This document shows, piece after piece, positions 1 to 13,000 of a stretch of DNA of 64,000 bases. Under the pieces are notes generated by a model. It did no database searches, was not told where the DNA came from, and saw nothing but the letters and a program-made list of their open reading frames with translations. Positions within the stretch are counted from its first letter, which is position 1. Every line of letters begins with the position of its first letter. This DNA is from Phorcus lineatus (Eukaryota > Mollusca > Gastropoda > Trochida > Trochidae), in contig OV121081.1 in assembly GCA_921293015.1 (NCBI GenBank), positions 30,321,158-30,385,157 of the forward strand, in the 5' to 3' direction. The position numbers and the translations under genes are program-made.

Positions 1-3000
1 TCCCTGTCCTCACCAATATTGACGTCACTCCCGTTGTTCAAGAGTATTTGGACGGCTTTAGATCTACCTTTCTCTGCTGCAAGATGGAGAGGAGTCCGCC
101 GCCACGTATCCATGGCAACAGGGCTGGCTTTGCATGACAGTAAAGTCATGATGGATTCGTATTTTGATTTCAAGACTGCTATATGTAACGGCGCCTGACA
201 AAAATCATCCCTTGCATTCACATTCCCGCCATGATCAATCAGCACTTTGAGTGTCCGTGTATTTCCTCTTTCTGCCGCCAGGTGGACTGCAGTTCTGAGT
301 CTTTTGTTTACGGCATTCACACACGCTCCGTTATCTAATAGAAATGTCACTGTGTCCGCCTTGCCATGGAAAGCGGCCATTTGCAATGGAGTCATCCCTT
401 TATGGTCTTGAGCATTTACGTCCGCTTCATTTTCAACCAGCAGTTTAACAGTGCTGAGTCGCCCCTTCTTTGCCGCCATGTGTAAAGGCGTTCGCCGTTT
501 GTCTTCAGTCATCGGCTCCACAGCTTTCCTTTCAGATTCTGGAGGAGTTTCGGTCATCGTCGCGTCGTCTTCTTTATCTGTTTGAACTGAATGAAATAAT
601 GAAATAAATAGCTGATTGATTGTATGTTTTGGTGATTTAAAGTTACTATCACACACTTTGAAGTCACACTTATAAAGATCTATATATAATTTGAGGAACT
701 GTTAACCTGTTCTAGATATATCATGGTGAAATAGTAGATTCATTATTTCAAGGATTTGTATAGGCCTATATGAACATACTTTATTATTCGTAACCGATGT
801 TTGAAAGTTGAGACGGACAAAATCACTAAGGAATGTAACAAATCGTCAAAATACGGCAAGAGAAAGAGAGAGAATTCATTTATCTGATACATACATATAA
901 TTCACGAGGGCACAAACATAACCGAAACTAGAATGTAGAAGCCGACAAAAGACTAGAAGAGATTTATATATACGATAAAATCACAATTTTTAAAAAAATG
1001 ATACAGTTTATATTTTAATGGAAAACACAGATATTTGGCACACGCTGAACGAAATAAATAGAAATAAAAGATAAATATATATTATTTATACACAGATAAT
1101 CAATTTATTCACAGACCCTTTGCATGTGGTTTACTTTAAGATAGCGAGGAAGGGGTTTGATAAGATAAAAGGGCTTATTTAAAATGTGTACCCTCCTTCT
1201 CTAGGTTGCGCAGTCGTTGCAAACCAATAAAAGATTATCTAGCCAAAGCTTGTCATATGATTAGTATTGTGAATTCACAAACTCAAGATAACACGCTTTG
1301 TGTGGGTGTTTGTATTCAGTGTGAGAGTGAATTAGATAACCGGACGCAGATGACAATCTCATTATGAAACTCATGTTCAGACGATATTAGTGTTCAAATT
1401 TCCGGTCTCAACATGAAATTTCGGTTTAAAGGGACTTACGTAAAACTGCCAGGATCCGAATTTTTAGATTGTTTTTTGTTGTTGTGATATTAGCTCATAC
1501 ATTTGTACTTCACACGATATAAGCTATCAGTATTGGGCTGCTTTATTGGGGAGTAAAGACAGTAATATTTCTAAATGCATTAGACCGTATTTCCTCTAAT
1601 AAGCGCCTGGATGTAGAGGAGTGTTGAAAAAATATGCGCCCGGGCGCTTATTAGAGGAAATACGGTATGATTATTTTATTTTATTTACAGTTATGCGTTT
1701 GTGTTAACTGACCAATAACTTAATACAGATCTTTGTTTCAACACGCTTTTGATCACGAGAGAATAAAGTCTCGTTATATCCTTTGTCTACGTCTTCGAAT
1801 TTAAACCAAGGTTTATAATACCTTTTTAGATTTTTAGATTGAAATTAGATTCCATATCCATACCTTTACCCCTGCTTCTTACAATACTTTATCAAAACTG
1901 TTTGCATATCAGAGTAATTCTACAGCCCAATATTGTTCACTTCACTCCATGGCTGAGGTGTGTTTTGATTGTTTCTTATCTGTCGAAACTTTCGACTTAT
2001 CTGTTCGAAACTTGTTGACATTTGCCAAGGAGTTAAAAACCACAAACTTGACATGTTATAGAGAATATTACTTAATTTGACGTATAATTCTCATATTTAA
2101 AGAATAAATCACGAAAAGACTATTTTGGATTCATTACTAAAGATTTTACTCTGAAAGATCAACGGGACCTGCATAGAGACAATAATACATACGATGTCGT
2201 ATATTCTAATCTTTCAAGAAGATAACACTTAAACGCAAACTGGGCATTTATAAAGACAGTAATACTTAATCTTTGTTTCCTTCGTTCATTTCTTATCTTT
2301 CAAAGATATAGCACCATGAAATCAACTGAACAAGTTTAAATACTTATAAATACTTACTTTGTGCTACTGGCGAGACTTGATAATCTGTCGTCATATATCC
2401 TTTATGTGTACGGAAGGGAATATCATTATCTACCTTTATATACTATTAAGTATTGATTATTGACTATTGATCCAGTGAATCAACTAGGCCTATATGATAC
2501 TATATAAGTCTCCGACTTGACATATGTAAAGATTTAATACTTACTCTGTGTTGCTGTCGTTGGTTTATAATCTTTCGTCTCTTCTTCTATGACCTGGAAA
2601 GGTATGACAGTCCCCGACTTGACAGGAATATTGTTCCTTCTGGCGTTATGCAACATCCGCTCCTGACAGATGTCTGAAAGTTAAATTACGATGACGTTCA
2701 TTGTAGTCAATTTGCATATTTAAATGCATGCTTTCTTCATTCTTAACTTAAGTGTACATTATGCAGATTGTGTTGTGTAAACATTTTAACTGACTCTCAA
2801 GTATACGTTTTTAAGTTTATGTAAATAATATTGATATACAAATTTACTTATTTAAAGAACTTAATGCCGCAAAATATTTAAAGATAAGGAATAATGAAAA
2901 AGAGAATTGTGAAAACCATACATTTAAACTTATTAACAGCAAGAAAAATCGGAAAGAGAAAAACGAGCAGTTGAAGTTGGGGATGTTGAGATCTTAAGAA

Positions 3001-3915
3001 AATTGCTCCTCCGTGTCCTCGCATGAAGTAAACTTGTAGTATTATACAAAGTCGTAGAAAACCGATTCCAAATGTTGAACTCATTACCATTCAGTTACAA
3101 AGCTAAAGTAAAAACTGAAAATGATGTAGGTAAACTAGATGTGAGCCACATCCTAATAAGATAAAAGCCTCATTAAATCCTTTAGAAGACTTTATATGAT
3201 TTCTCAAAATGAAGAAACATCGGTCCTCTTCTAAGTTTAGATTTGTTGACCATCTTCTCATTTCAGGGTCTAATTGTTAGTCTATATTAAAAAATGAGAG
3301 GTTTTTGGAGAGGGAAGCGAGCTAAGTACAGCCGAGATTAAAAAGAAGAGTGTGTGTGACATGCATACCTTGAAAACCAAAATTTGCACAGAGAAATTAT
3401 AAAGTGTTTCCGTGTACATCCTCGGATACCCAGGGCCGAATGCTCCGATGCTATTCTTAGTAATGAAGGGTATCTGAACATATAGCCTAGCGTCACGTAC
3501 GATATACACCATGAAAGACATAAAAATCTATATCAACTGTATGATATAGAACATGAGGTGAAAAAAATACTCTATCCTTACCTGAGTCGGATTTACAGTT
3601 GACTTTGGACCCCCGGGCCCTGAAGCGACTGACGGCACTGTAGACGACACCACCGTCGCTGCGACTTCGTTTCATGTTTCGTGCCTCCACCTCCCTCTGT
3701 TTGTGGGTCGGGCCAGTGTGAGGGTCACTGTTCAGGTCCTCCAGGACGAAGATCCCCTTGAGGAATACCTTGGTCTTCTGTGTGCCATCCGTGTTCTCTG
3801 TCACCTGTGTCTCCAGCAGGTTCACAGGTGTGTTCACTTTCATCTCGGGTTTGATTGCAGGTAGGCTGTCCTTGGGTAGAAGGGTGTGTCTCAGCAATGT
3901 CGGGATGGAGGTCAT
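1..3915 (-). CDS. Ankyrin-repeat protein, 5' part of gene (partial)
   Basis: Three coding exons are visible: 3582-3915 (start ATG at 3915), 2545-2673 and 1-586, the last running off the left edge. Donors are GTAAGG and GTAAGT, acceptors are CAG, and every junction is phase 1. The first two exons encode about 154 residues with no domain I recognise. They are basic and low in hydrophobic segments, with a charged stretch around residues 70-105. Exon 1-586 opens with an acidic Thr/Glu linker and then at least five ankyrin repeats, each with the TPLHxAAxxG helix and an LLxxGADVN-like turn. An alternative acceptor 9 nt further in (exon start 577) also keeps frame. Ankyrin repeats normally bind other proteins; the partner is unknown here. 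The gene could belong to one of many ankyrin families and I do not name it. A possible cassette exon lies at 2358-2429. Confidence 0.8.
587..2357 (-). other. Ankyrin-gene intron
   Basis: AT-rich intron of the ankyrin gene. It holds the short hairpin at 1584-1666 and otherwise no coding signal I can support. The next intron, 2674-3581, is also AT-rich and shows nothing recognisable. Confidence 0.6.
1584..1666. repeat. Short perfect hairpin (MITE-like)
   Basis: A 24-bp arm at 1584-1607 beginning ACCGTATTTCCTCTAATAAG is repeated exactly as its reverse complement at 1643-1666, with a 35-bp spacer. The perfect arms and AT-rich flanks suggest a small inverted-repeat mobile element in an intron. 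Confidence 0.8.
2358..2429 (-). CDS. Possible duplicated cassette exon of the ankyrin gene
   Basis: This 72-nt stretch has an AG acceptor before 2429 and a perfect GTAAGT donor after 2358. It is open in phase 1/1, the same phase as its neighbours, so it could be included or skipped without a frame change. Its 24 codons resemble the end of exon 2545-2673: both contain an IPF motif followed by a D-Y segment and end in A/T-Q before the donor. The acceptor is weak, with a poor pyrimidine tract, so this may be a decayed exon copy instead. Confidence 0.4.
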
Positions 3916-4236
3916 TGTGGGTGCACGTCTTCATCTGTTATAGCTGATTTAGTTAATATTTCGTGAAATAAAAAATCGATTTTTTTTTTAATTCGGATAT
4001 TTATTACGTAATCTCCTTTTGTTGTCCGCCTGGTGAAGTGTTACCTGTGAGAGATGAAAAACAAAGTTGAAGTTGTGTGTGATTGTTTAGTTTCATAGAA
4101 TTGCCTCAAAGTAATTTAAATGTTTTTTATTTTTTAAAATATAATTTAATCACCAATATGTAACTCATGTATAATGTTATATGTTATGTTATATAATTTT
4201 AATACGTTATTTTTCATTCGCATTTATTCAGACTTT

Positions 4237-4343
<107 letters not shown>

Positions 4344-4603
4344 GATATTAAATCATCATGCTATGAAATGTTTTAAATAATAACTAAACGCTAACGAAAC
4401 GCTGAAATATTCATTAAAACACTACTTACAGTATATATGCCGATTTGAATTTCCTCAACCCACTAACCGCGAATACATTTAAACCAGTGCATGACGTTTT
4501 TACTGTTAACCACCGGATATGACTTTCCCGACCTGCTATCTAACTGTATTGCGTACACTGGTTATAACGGAATAAAGACCCCCTTTTGACAGGTAGAAGG
4601 GGG

Positions 4604-4610
4604 TATAAAA
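4604..4610 (+). promoter_or_regulatory. TATA-box candidate, rightward
   Basis: TATAAAA sits in a G-rich context (GGGGGTATAAAAGGGAG). Just upstream, ACCCCCTT and AAGGGGGT form a short inverted repeat. The only downstream ORF of note begins at 5763, so this may drive an unannotated transcript or belong to a mobile element. The ankyrin gene lies on the other strand, to the left. Confidence 0.45.
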
Positions 4611-5762
4611 GGGAGTAATTCGGGCATGCACTCCGAAGGCAAAGCGGTTTCCGCCTTGGTTTTGTTATCTTGTGTCTAGCGGAGAGAGGGGTTTGTATTG
4701 TAGACAAACAAAACAAGCTAGTCAGGTGTCACTCATATAATTTATCTCGACTTAAGATTCAAACTCGTCTCCCGCCTCGCTTGGCTAACCGACGTACAGT
4801 TTGAAAGTGCAGTCTATTTTTAACTCTTTGCAACCTTATCGGCCTCTTGCCGTGACGGAGTTAACAGTAAACAACACAAAATCAATGTTAACTGAAAAGC
4901 AGTGACTCATTCACGAGATTTGAGTTGTTTTGAACCGAATCTTTCATAATGTAGGTCCAACCTCAAGGTTGAATTTATACGCCCTAAGTTGGTTGGGTAG
5001 GATCTGGGAAGAAAAGGTACATCGTGTTTGTGCTAACGTCATTAAAAGGGACTATGACATTGCGTGTTAACAAAACGTGAAATTGGTTCACTTTATTTCT
5101 AAATTTTTGCTTCGTTATCGGCCTCTTCATTCTCCGGATTCGAGTTGTTTGTGTAATTCTCAGCTAAAGGGCAAATTTCCAAATGTAATTGTCAAAAAAT
5201 AAACTTTGCAGATATGTCAGGAACTGTTCAATTTTAAAAACTACATCATCTGTAGTTACTAAATCTATCCTTGGGGGACCCAAATCGTACTTGATAATTG
5301 ATCACCTGTGTCATCAATACAAAGGGTATAAATCAACCAAGTCAGATATACGTTACGCGCCACGGACCTGTTTCATTGCAAAATAAACATATATTTTTAG
5401 TTACTATTAATTTTGAATTGGTCTGTTGTCAGAAGCAGAGTTTGATCTATGGATGGGATGTAAATTTTGTACGAAAATATCTAATCATTGAGACTTGTGC
5501 GCCATTACAAAGCTATATTTCAAAACACATTTGTAAAACGTTTTAAAACAATAACTACAAAAACCACATTATTGCTGCAAATCCTTTTATTGAGAAACCA
5601 ACAATGTTATCTTAATGCCAAAGGCATTATCTATGAACACCCATTATATTTCTGGGTTTCTAAGAAACACAAACCTAAAACAATGAAACTCTTTATTGGT
5701 CAAAACGTAACGTAATTGATGTGAACTATTGATAACCAAAGTTGTTAGTTGGTTAGTCTCCT

Positions 5763-6020
5763 ATGTCAACCTCAAGAACTCTTCCAACATGCAATGTTCC
5801 ATCATACATGGAAGCCAGACAACTTCAACAACTGGTATGCACGGCACAGGAAATGGCGAAAGAGCAGGTACAGGAGCTTGTCCAGCATCAGTTTCAGGAG
5901 CTTGTCCGGCGGCAGGTTCAGGAACTTGTCCAAGGGCAGGTTCAGGAGCTTGTCCATTTTCTGGAAGAAAGTCAGGCAAATGCCTTAATTTCAGCTGAAA
6001 GTACTTGTAGTTCAAGTTAA
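5763..6020 (+). CDS. Small ORF with 8-residue QxQELVxx repeats, uncertain
   Basis: An 85-codon ORF whose middle is built from four copies of a 24-bp unit (about 5868-5963), giving QVQELVQH-like octapeptides likely to form a charged helix or coiled coil. No family is recognised. Other frames through the repeat are also open, including a Pro/Ala/Gly-rich one on the minus strand, so the coding frame is not certain. It lies 1.1 kb downstream of a TATA box and beside a cluster of repeated motifs, and it could be an exon of a mobile element protein or a fortuitous ORF. Confidence 0.3.
   Translation: MSTSRTLPTCNVPSYMEARQLQQLVCTAQEMAKEQVQELVQHQFQELVRRQVQELVQGQVQELVHFLEESQANALISAESTCSSS
5868..5963. 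repeat. 24-bp minisatellite, four copies
   Basis: Four consecutive units of the form CAGGTTCAGGAGCTTGTCC plus five variable bases. Because the unit length is a multiple of three, all frames stay open through the array. Confidence 0.85.
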
Positions 6021-7010
6021 AGAATTCAAAGAAGAAACTAAAACAATTAAATACGCCATACAAAAGTTTCATCAATTACGTGACGTAAATCATCAAATAC
6101 GTGACATAATCATCAAATACGTTATGTGATCATTCAAGTTTAACAAAGTTTCTGTCAAAATAATTTACGTCTTAGCATGTAATCTGAAGCAACTCAAAAT
6201 AAAATAAATATTTGAAAATAAGATAACTGCTTTAGAATTCTTTTCAGCTAACTTCATAGCTTTCTCAATTACGTTACGTATTCATCAAATACGTTATGCT
6301 TATAAATCGTCTAGTGTGGTCAAAATTGGTGACCCAATATACTCCATTTTGTCTTTTAGAAATCAATGAATATCATACATATAATTTGACATAATACACA
6401 TAGAAATTAAGATGAGAAAGAATCTGTCAGATGACACTTCCTACTTACCAATTTTGAGTGTTTTTTTACGATCATCAAAGTCAAAAACATCAATGGTCCC
6501 CTTGGATGAATTCCGGAAGTAGATGATCAAATTGATAGGTAGAGTCTAATTTCTAACCCGCCGCAATCGGACTATGCAAGATGTTGTTAATGGCCAATGC
6601 ATTACTGAATGTTATTAAAATAGTGTAACGTATTTGACGATAACGTATCTGACAATGATTTCACAATTTTCATTCTGATGTCAAGCATTATTCATTTCTA
6701 AGTTTAAGACTGGTCTTCCTAGATGAGTAACATGTTTTTCTATGCTAGAAGAGGCCAGAATGAAATGAACTTTGCTCAACCTGTGTTCCTCAACCATTAA
6801 TGTGCGTAACGTATCTGACGAAAATCAGCGTGCCCACTGGCATTTCTGTTGGAACTTATCGTATCACATTTTTTCTGGTCTCCAGTTAACAATGTTTGGA
6901 CAAGTTATAGATTCCTCATATGTAACACAATTGTTAAGGTTATTTTCTTTGCACCATTGGTTTGATTCTGTAGATTCTTAAGTATATGAAAATCCATAAC
7001 GTATCTGATG

Positions 7011-10000
7011 TGAAATTTGGGGACAAGTGAACTTTGAATATCAAAAGTTTTTTAATGGGCTATTGTCTTACGAACTGCCGAATTTTATGACACATGGTTG
7101 TTATTTACCATAAAACACTGAAATATTTCGACTCTCATTCCAAATTAGAGTACTATCCTTGTATCAAACAACACACCATGCAGAGGGACATGTCTTTTCG
7201 TGATTTTTCGTGACTCATTAATCGTTTTTTTAGTGAAACAAACTATATAAACTTACCTATAAGTGATATTTACTTCCTTTACCCCATCAAGGGGCATAAC
7301 ATAAGCAAGGATTAACATATCAAAATAGAATATTAACGATGTTATAATAATGGGACAGTGATTCCGGTGGATTTGCCTTTTATCTGAGAATGAGTGGATA
7401 TAGGTCTAACATTTGGGTTGAGTTCACACCCTTTATTAGTTGGGTAAGTTTTGGGTACAATGGAGTCTCATCAAACCCTTATAACTACAGTGGATAGCTT
7501 TTGAATAGCGACTCCATATACTATGTAGTATCCTTACTTGTGGAGTCAAAGTGCTTTAAATGTTCCATAACTCTGGTCTAGCCTGGGCTGCCATAAACCC
7601 TTTCAAGGGTCACTTGAACACAACTTTTACTTTACTATTTTTATAAAAGACTGTCCTATTAGCAATCGGTCCGCCATTTTTTTCGTAGAATGACAATGAC
7701 TTTTACTAATTTTACAACATTATAAAAATAAACTAGATGTATGGATAGAATATCTACACATTAACAAATGATTTATGAGACAAATCAACAATTCTTAATT
7801 CTTTAAATCCAGTAGCAAGGCTGTTCACGCGATGAACTGGCTTCGAATTCACTAAGAGGCATTGTTGTTGGGTTTTTTTTTACCGAGTGTGCGCTCTTAT
7901 TTATCATGTTATCAAATCTAAATCAATCCAAATGTTAGCGTGTTAAAATCATGTACTGATAACATATATGAATAAAAAAGAATGTCCCCTTGAACTCCGA
8001 TACGACTGTCCATACCGTTGCTTGAAAAAAGCACATTTGAAAGTCAGTTACCACGGTTGACACCTCAAGTGGCATAGGAAATCCCCTTTCCAACTCTCAG
8101 TTTTTCAAGCCATGAAGTCCCCCACCCACTGTTGCTGAACAAGACTGGTGGCAGAACTGTGTAATGAACAACCAACACAACGCACCACCATCTCAATGCA
8201 CCACCAACACAATGCACCGCCGACTCAAGTCCAGATACCCTCGCGCTCTAGTTCAGATTGAAATAATATAGTGCAGACTGAAATAATCAAATGATTTTCC
8301 AAAGCCCATTAGCAGATTGAGGGAGGGCTTTGGCGGGGGCTTGCATTCCAGTATTCAAAAAGCAATTTTCATAAACTTCTCAATGATACCACAACCTCAA
8401 AAGATATATTACATGAAACGTGAAATTTAAAACATATCTTCACAATCATTTTTAGTTTAATTAAAAAAGTCCGGAATGCACAACCTGAAATCTCACAAGT
8501 TCAAGATTTGCTGTTAAGATCCCTTGTTAAAAACATTAAAAATATTAAAAAGACGAAACTGTTTAATACCCTATTATTCACGCCTTCCAGGTGATTGGTA
8601 TTTACCTTTCATGCGGTAGAAACTTAACAAACCTGTAGGTGGCAATTAAGTGTAAAACATAGCTTCCGAAATGTCAAGCAAAACCCCACCCGAGGGTTTT
8701 CTCTTACTTATGTACCGTCTTGTGTATTAAAAACTGACCAATGTTTTCAAGTACAGGTCTTCCAATCTTAAAGTGGCACAGATTTGTCATAATTGTTAAA
8801 TGTTTTTTGATTATTTTCAAAAATACTTTATACACTGCGGTAAGTTCAAATCATGACGTTAAACAATACATGCATGTTCATCGCTTAAAAAACAAACAAA
8901 ATTATGATATTTTCTTGTTTTCATTGATGATCGAAAAACGGCCATAACTGTTGCGAAGTCGAAATTCTACGTCCCATTTACATGTATACTATTCATGTGA
9001 TATGTTTAACACCATCGAGCCATATTTGTCTTTGTGTAAATGCTGTAAATAAGTTTCCATAATTACTTTTACATCATTGGCGAGCGCTATTGTCCGGTTT
9101 TCGTTCATGCATAACGACTTTAAGTTGTTTACTGTCACTTTACTTAACTATTAAGCATCAGAATGGTAATTTTCAGTTACAACAAGTAGTTAACGATAAA
9201 ATAACACCATTTTTTAAGTTTGACTCTTTTAAAGCGGATATAACAAACATAACATAATACACACCTATACCCCACCTCGAAAAAAGGTAGAAAGGCAGCC
9301 ATTAGTCATCAGTTGAATGATTAACTCTCTTAGATGTGAAGAGTAGCGGGTTCGATTCCAGTTTTCGCTACTGTGAAAATTCTAATCTTGGAAATATTGG
9401 AGTATCAAACTTAACACAACTTGCAGTGAAATTAATATGGAGAACGTATCTATGGCTAACTAAAGCTGGAAGGTTAATACAACAAATGCAGTAGGTGTCT
9501 CTGGTCTTGGATCAAAAGTAATATAGATGTACAAGACAAATCAACCTCATTAAAACGAGTTTATCATTTTGCTGTACTACGTTACCCAGACTATAGTGTA
9601 GCATACATTAAGATCTTAATTGATTGAGATTGACGACAAACAATGAAATTGTATTTAAGATGTTTAATGTAAAGGTGGAAGCTGACTTCTCTGTAAACAC
9701 AGATTGTTACAAACAATTATACAACTGAGTAAAATTGTATACTGAACGAATTGAAATAGGGAAATGTGCAGTTGCTTCTTTACATATCATAGAAAAGGAT
9801 AAGAAATGTCAGAAGTGCTTAATGAAAGACGACCATAGTGTATCAAAGTTTCTTAAACATGATGATAACATTGGTAAGACAAAAAATATTACTACCAAAT
9901 TGTACAGGATACGATTTACACTTTGATTTGGAACTGACGCAACGATAAATATTAAATAATTTTAATGTAATCACACATGGACATTATAATAAACCATCTA

Positions 10001-10099
10001 CCACTTGCATACAAAATATACACAATTCTAATGTTCAACACCAAACTTTACCGTAATTCTACAAAAAAAATTCCCGAACTTCTACACCCATTCCGCCCT
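7011..10099. other. Intergenic, AT-rich
   Basis: No gene is recognised. The part at about 9073-9105 contains a piece of the dispersed TGTCCGGTTTTCG repeat seen again near 12.5, 27.5, 31.7 and 32.6 kb. ORFs here are short and look random. Confidence 0.5.
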
Positions 10100-13000
10100 T
10101 TAATGAGACACTTCTGTGAAGAGGGGGCAAACGAACTCCGAGTGCCTAATACCCAGTGAATACACTGGAGCTTTTGGGCCATTGATGACAACGTTCTCGG
10201 GCCTGTGAGCGCCCGGGCCTGGTTTGCGAGTGAAGTCCCCGGGCATGTAACTGCGAATCCTCATGGAGTAGAAGGGTGCTTTGTCCTTGTATGTGTCAAG
10301 GACTGTAGCGTCGTAGTTTCCTGGGCCAGGTGCCTTGGACAAGTCTTCAGTATAAGCGCCTATCAGGGACCTTGCTGTCATAGAGTAGGCAGGAGAAGAC
10401 CGTTTGTTTGGCTGAAGCGCCCCTAAAATCTTTGGCAGGCTATATTTGTTTGGTGAGGGATTGCTGTCCCGCTTTCGGTAGCGGGTTCGAGCCCCGATTG
10501 AGTGCTTGGCTGAATGGATTTCTCCCTGGGGGTGGACCTTTTCAGGGGCGTAAGCGCCAGGTGATGGAGTCTTGAAGGTTCCTGAGAAGAGAAACGCAAT
10601 ATGGCCCTGTCAAATGTAAATTAAAACTTCGTTGGAGTGATATTTCTCGGTTCTCTTGAGTGGATATGATGTTGATGGTATGTTTCGATAACCTGTATGT
10701 TAAATTAAAATTTCTCGATCATTTCAAATCACGAATAAAAATGTTGCCCCCCTCCAGTTATAATCATACCCATCAATGTATGATAATGATCACGTGTATA
10801 AGGATATGGGTTACTGTTATACGATAAGCATGATCACCATCATAAACTATACTTCAAAGAATAATAAATAACCAGAAACCTTATTCAATGTTACTATCAT
10901 CATTATAAACATCATTATTATCATTAACGTTACTATCGTCACAATGACCACCAGAAACACCATCCAAACGAAAACGTCATTCCAACCATTTCCTACAATG
11001 TAAACCGTCTTTTTAACAGTAAATGATTCCTTACAACCACCACAATATTGCAGGAAAATTGAATTTTCATGTTTATGCATCAAGGTTTAGAGATGAAGGC
11101 TAGAGATGATTTCAGTATTTAGGGTCGGAAAGGTTGCTAATTAGGTAGATAAGCTTGGTTCAACATAGCAAAGAAATAAGCACCATCATAATCATTATTA
11201 TAATCATCAGTGTATGAAATAAGGCCTGTCCGCCAGCAAATAATCATGATGTTGTTTTACAGAACCTTCATTCAAAGTGTCCTTACATTAAACTTTTTAA
11301 GTTGGTTTGGGAACCTGTCTGTTCAAAATAGAAACAAATTGATAAAAATCTTGAATGCTGCATCTAAGATTATTGGGCTTCTTATTGAAACGATCGGCAG
11401 TTTTTTTATGAGCAGCAGTTATCTAAAAAAAGGAAACAAAATTTTGGGTGATTCTTCCGATCTACTTTTCTTGGAATATTCGACATCACTTTCTGGACGT
11501 AGGCTGCGTATGCCGACTTTTCGAACAAACAGGTTCCGCCAAGCATTCATTCCGTGCAGCATTAGAGAAATAAATTGTCTAATGTTGCATCACGTTTTTC
11601 ATGTATACGTACATTATCTATCCTAGTCTATGTTAACTGTTTTAACATGAATTGTTTTGAGTATTATGTTATTAGTTGTCATCACAGTTTCTGGAGAATT
11701 GTAATTATACAAAACAAATTTCCATTTTGGGACAATAAAGATTATCTTATCTTATCTTAAATAAATTGGTTACTTTTTAGCTGGTAACTGTTAAAGGTTT
11801 ACAAAATCGTAACGTTCGCGGTTCAATTCATACACTGTCATCACTCACACAAACATCAATACTCATTCAAACTTTACATGAACCAAAACACAATTCATTC
11901 GACATGTCACGTACCTAGACCACTCTGCCGACTGAGCAGTGAATAAGCCGGTGTTCCATCTTTGCCAGCCCGCGTGATCCTGGGGTCGATAAAATAAGCT
12001 GGGCCCGGACTACACACCTTCTTGGTGCCTGAAATATGTAAGTTGAATAAGGCCCGTGCTACATACTTTTTCATGTTAAAAATACTGCTCGCAGATACGA
12101 AAATGTTTATATATCAAGTTGCCTACTGATACAAATACATGGAATACATGCAGAAAATGTAACAACTATATGCATGGTGTTTTGCAAATGTACAAATGAT
12201 GTGCACGAAAAAATCCTTTCACATTAGGCCTATCAAATTGTAAAATTTGTTTTACGAATGATTTGGTGGGTCCGGTGCCAAATTTTAAAAAGGAGTGAAA
12301 ACCAACAACTTCAGCTCATTGTAATTTTTTTAAAGTTGCTATTTATAGATTGCAGGCAAACTCAAGGAAAACATTGAGTGAGAAATGATTTCCCTGATTA
12401 ATAATTTGTGAGAAAAAATTAAAAAACATCTTAAATTGAGAGTGAAATGATAATTCATATTATATGAAAATAAGGTGAAATTCGTTAAATAAGAAAAGTT
12501 TTTTAAAAATATCTATCTTTGTTGCTGTAGAAAACTTTACAAAATTACGTAGGAGTCATATTGACGCGCGCCACTGTCCGGTTTTAAAAAAAAAAATCTA
12601 TCTTTGTTGCTGTAGAAAACTTTACAAAATTACGTAGGAGTCATTGACGCGCGCCACTGTCCGGTTTTCGATCACAAATTACAACTTACGCCTGTTTATA
12701 TGGCCTCCAAACTGAGCCGATAAGATCTCAGGTTGTTTCTCGATATTAACATCATTAATAAAGTTTGACAAAATTTAGTCCAATGACATACTCTGAGTCC
12801 CTTTAAAATAATATAAATATTATTAATATAATGCAAAAACGGAAACGACTAAATTGTAGGCCTTAATATAGTTTATCATTTCATAATCATTACAAAAGTT
12901 ATCAATAAATAGTAAAGTTCGTCTAAAAACGCAGCTTAAACTTACTCAATTCAGGAAGCCGACGTCCAAAGGAGTAGGCTGGTCTTGTTTGTTTTGTAAA

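Larger units (their letters stand above)
5704..7010. repeat. Cluster of TAACGTATYTGA motifs
   Basis: About ten copies of TCAAATACGTTA or its reverse complement, at roughly 5704, 6072, 6091, 6111, 6266, 6284, 6625, 6640, 6805 and 6996. Copies left of about 6300 read TCAAATACGTTA; those right of 6600 read TAACGTATYTGA. The flip in orientation suggests inverted halves of one element. Confidence 0.6.

Noticed and set aside
9335..9365. Box B-like GGGTTCGATTCCA
   Set aside because: No clear box A or cloverleaf upstream; at most a decayed SINE fragment.
10470..10500. tRNA box B-like GGTTCGAGCC
   Set aside because: It lies in the ODF3 coding exon and encodes a conserved stretch (SIGARTRYR); no box A at the right spacing.
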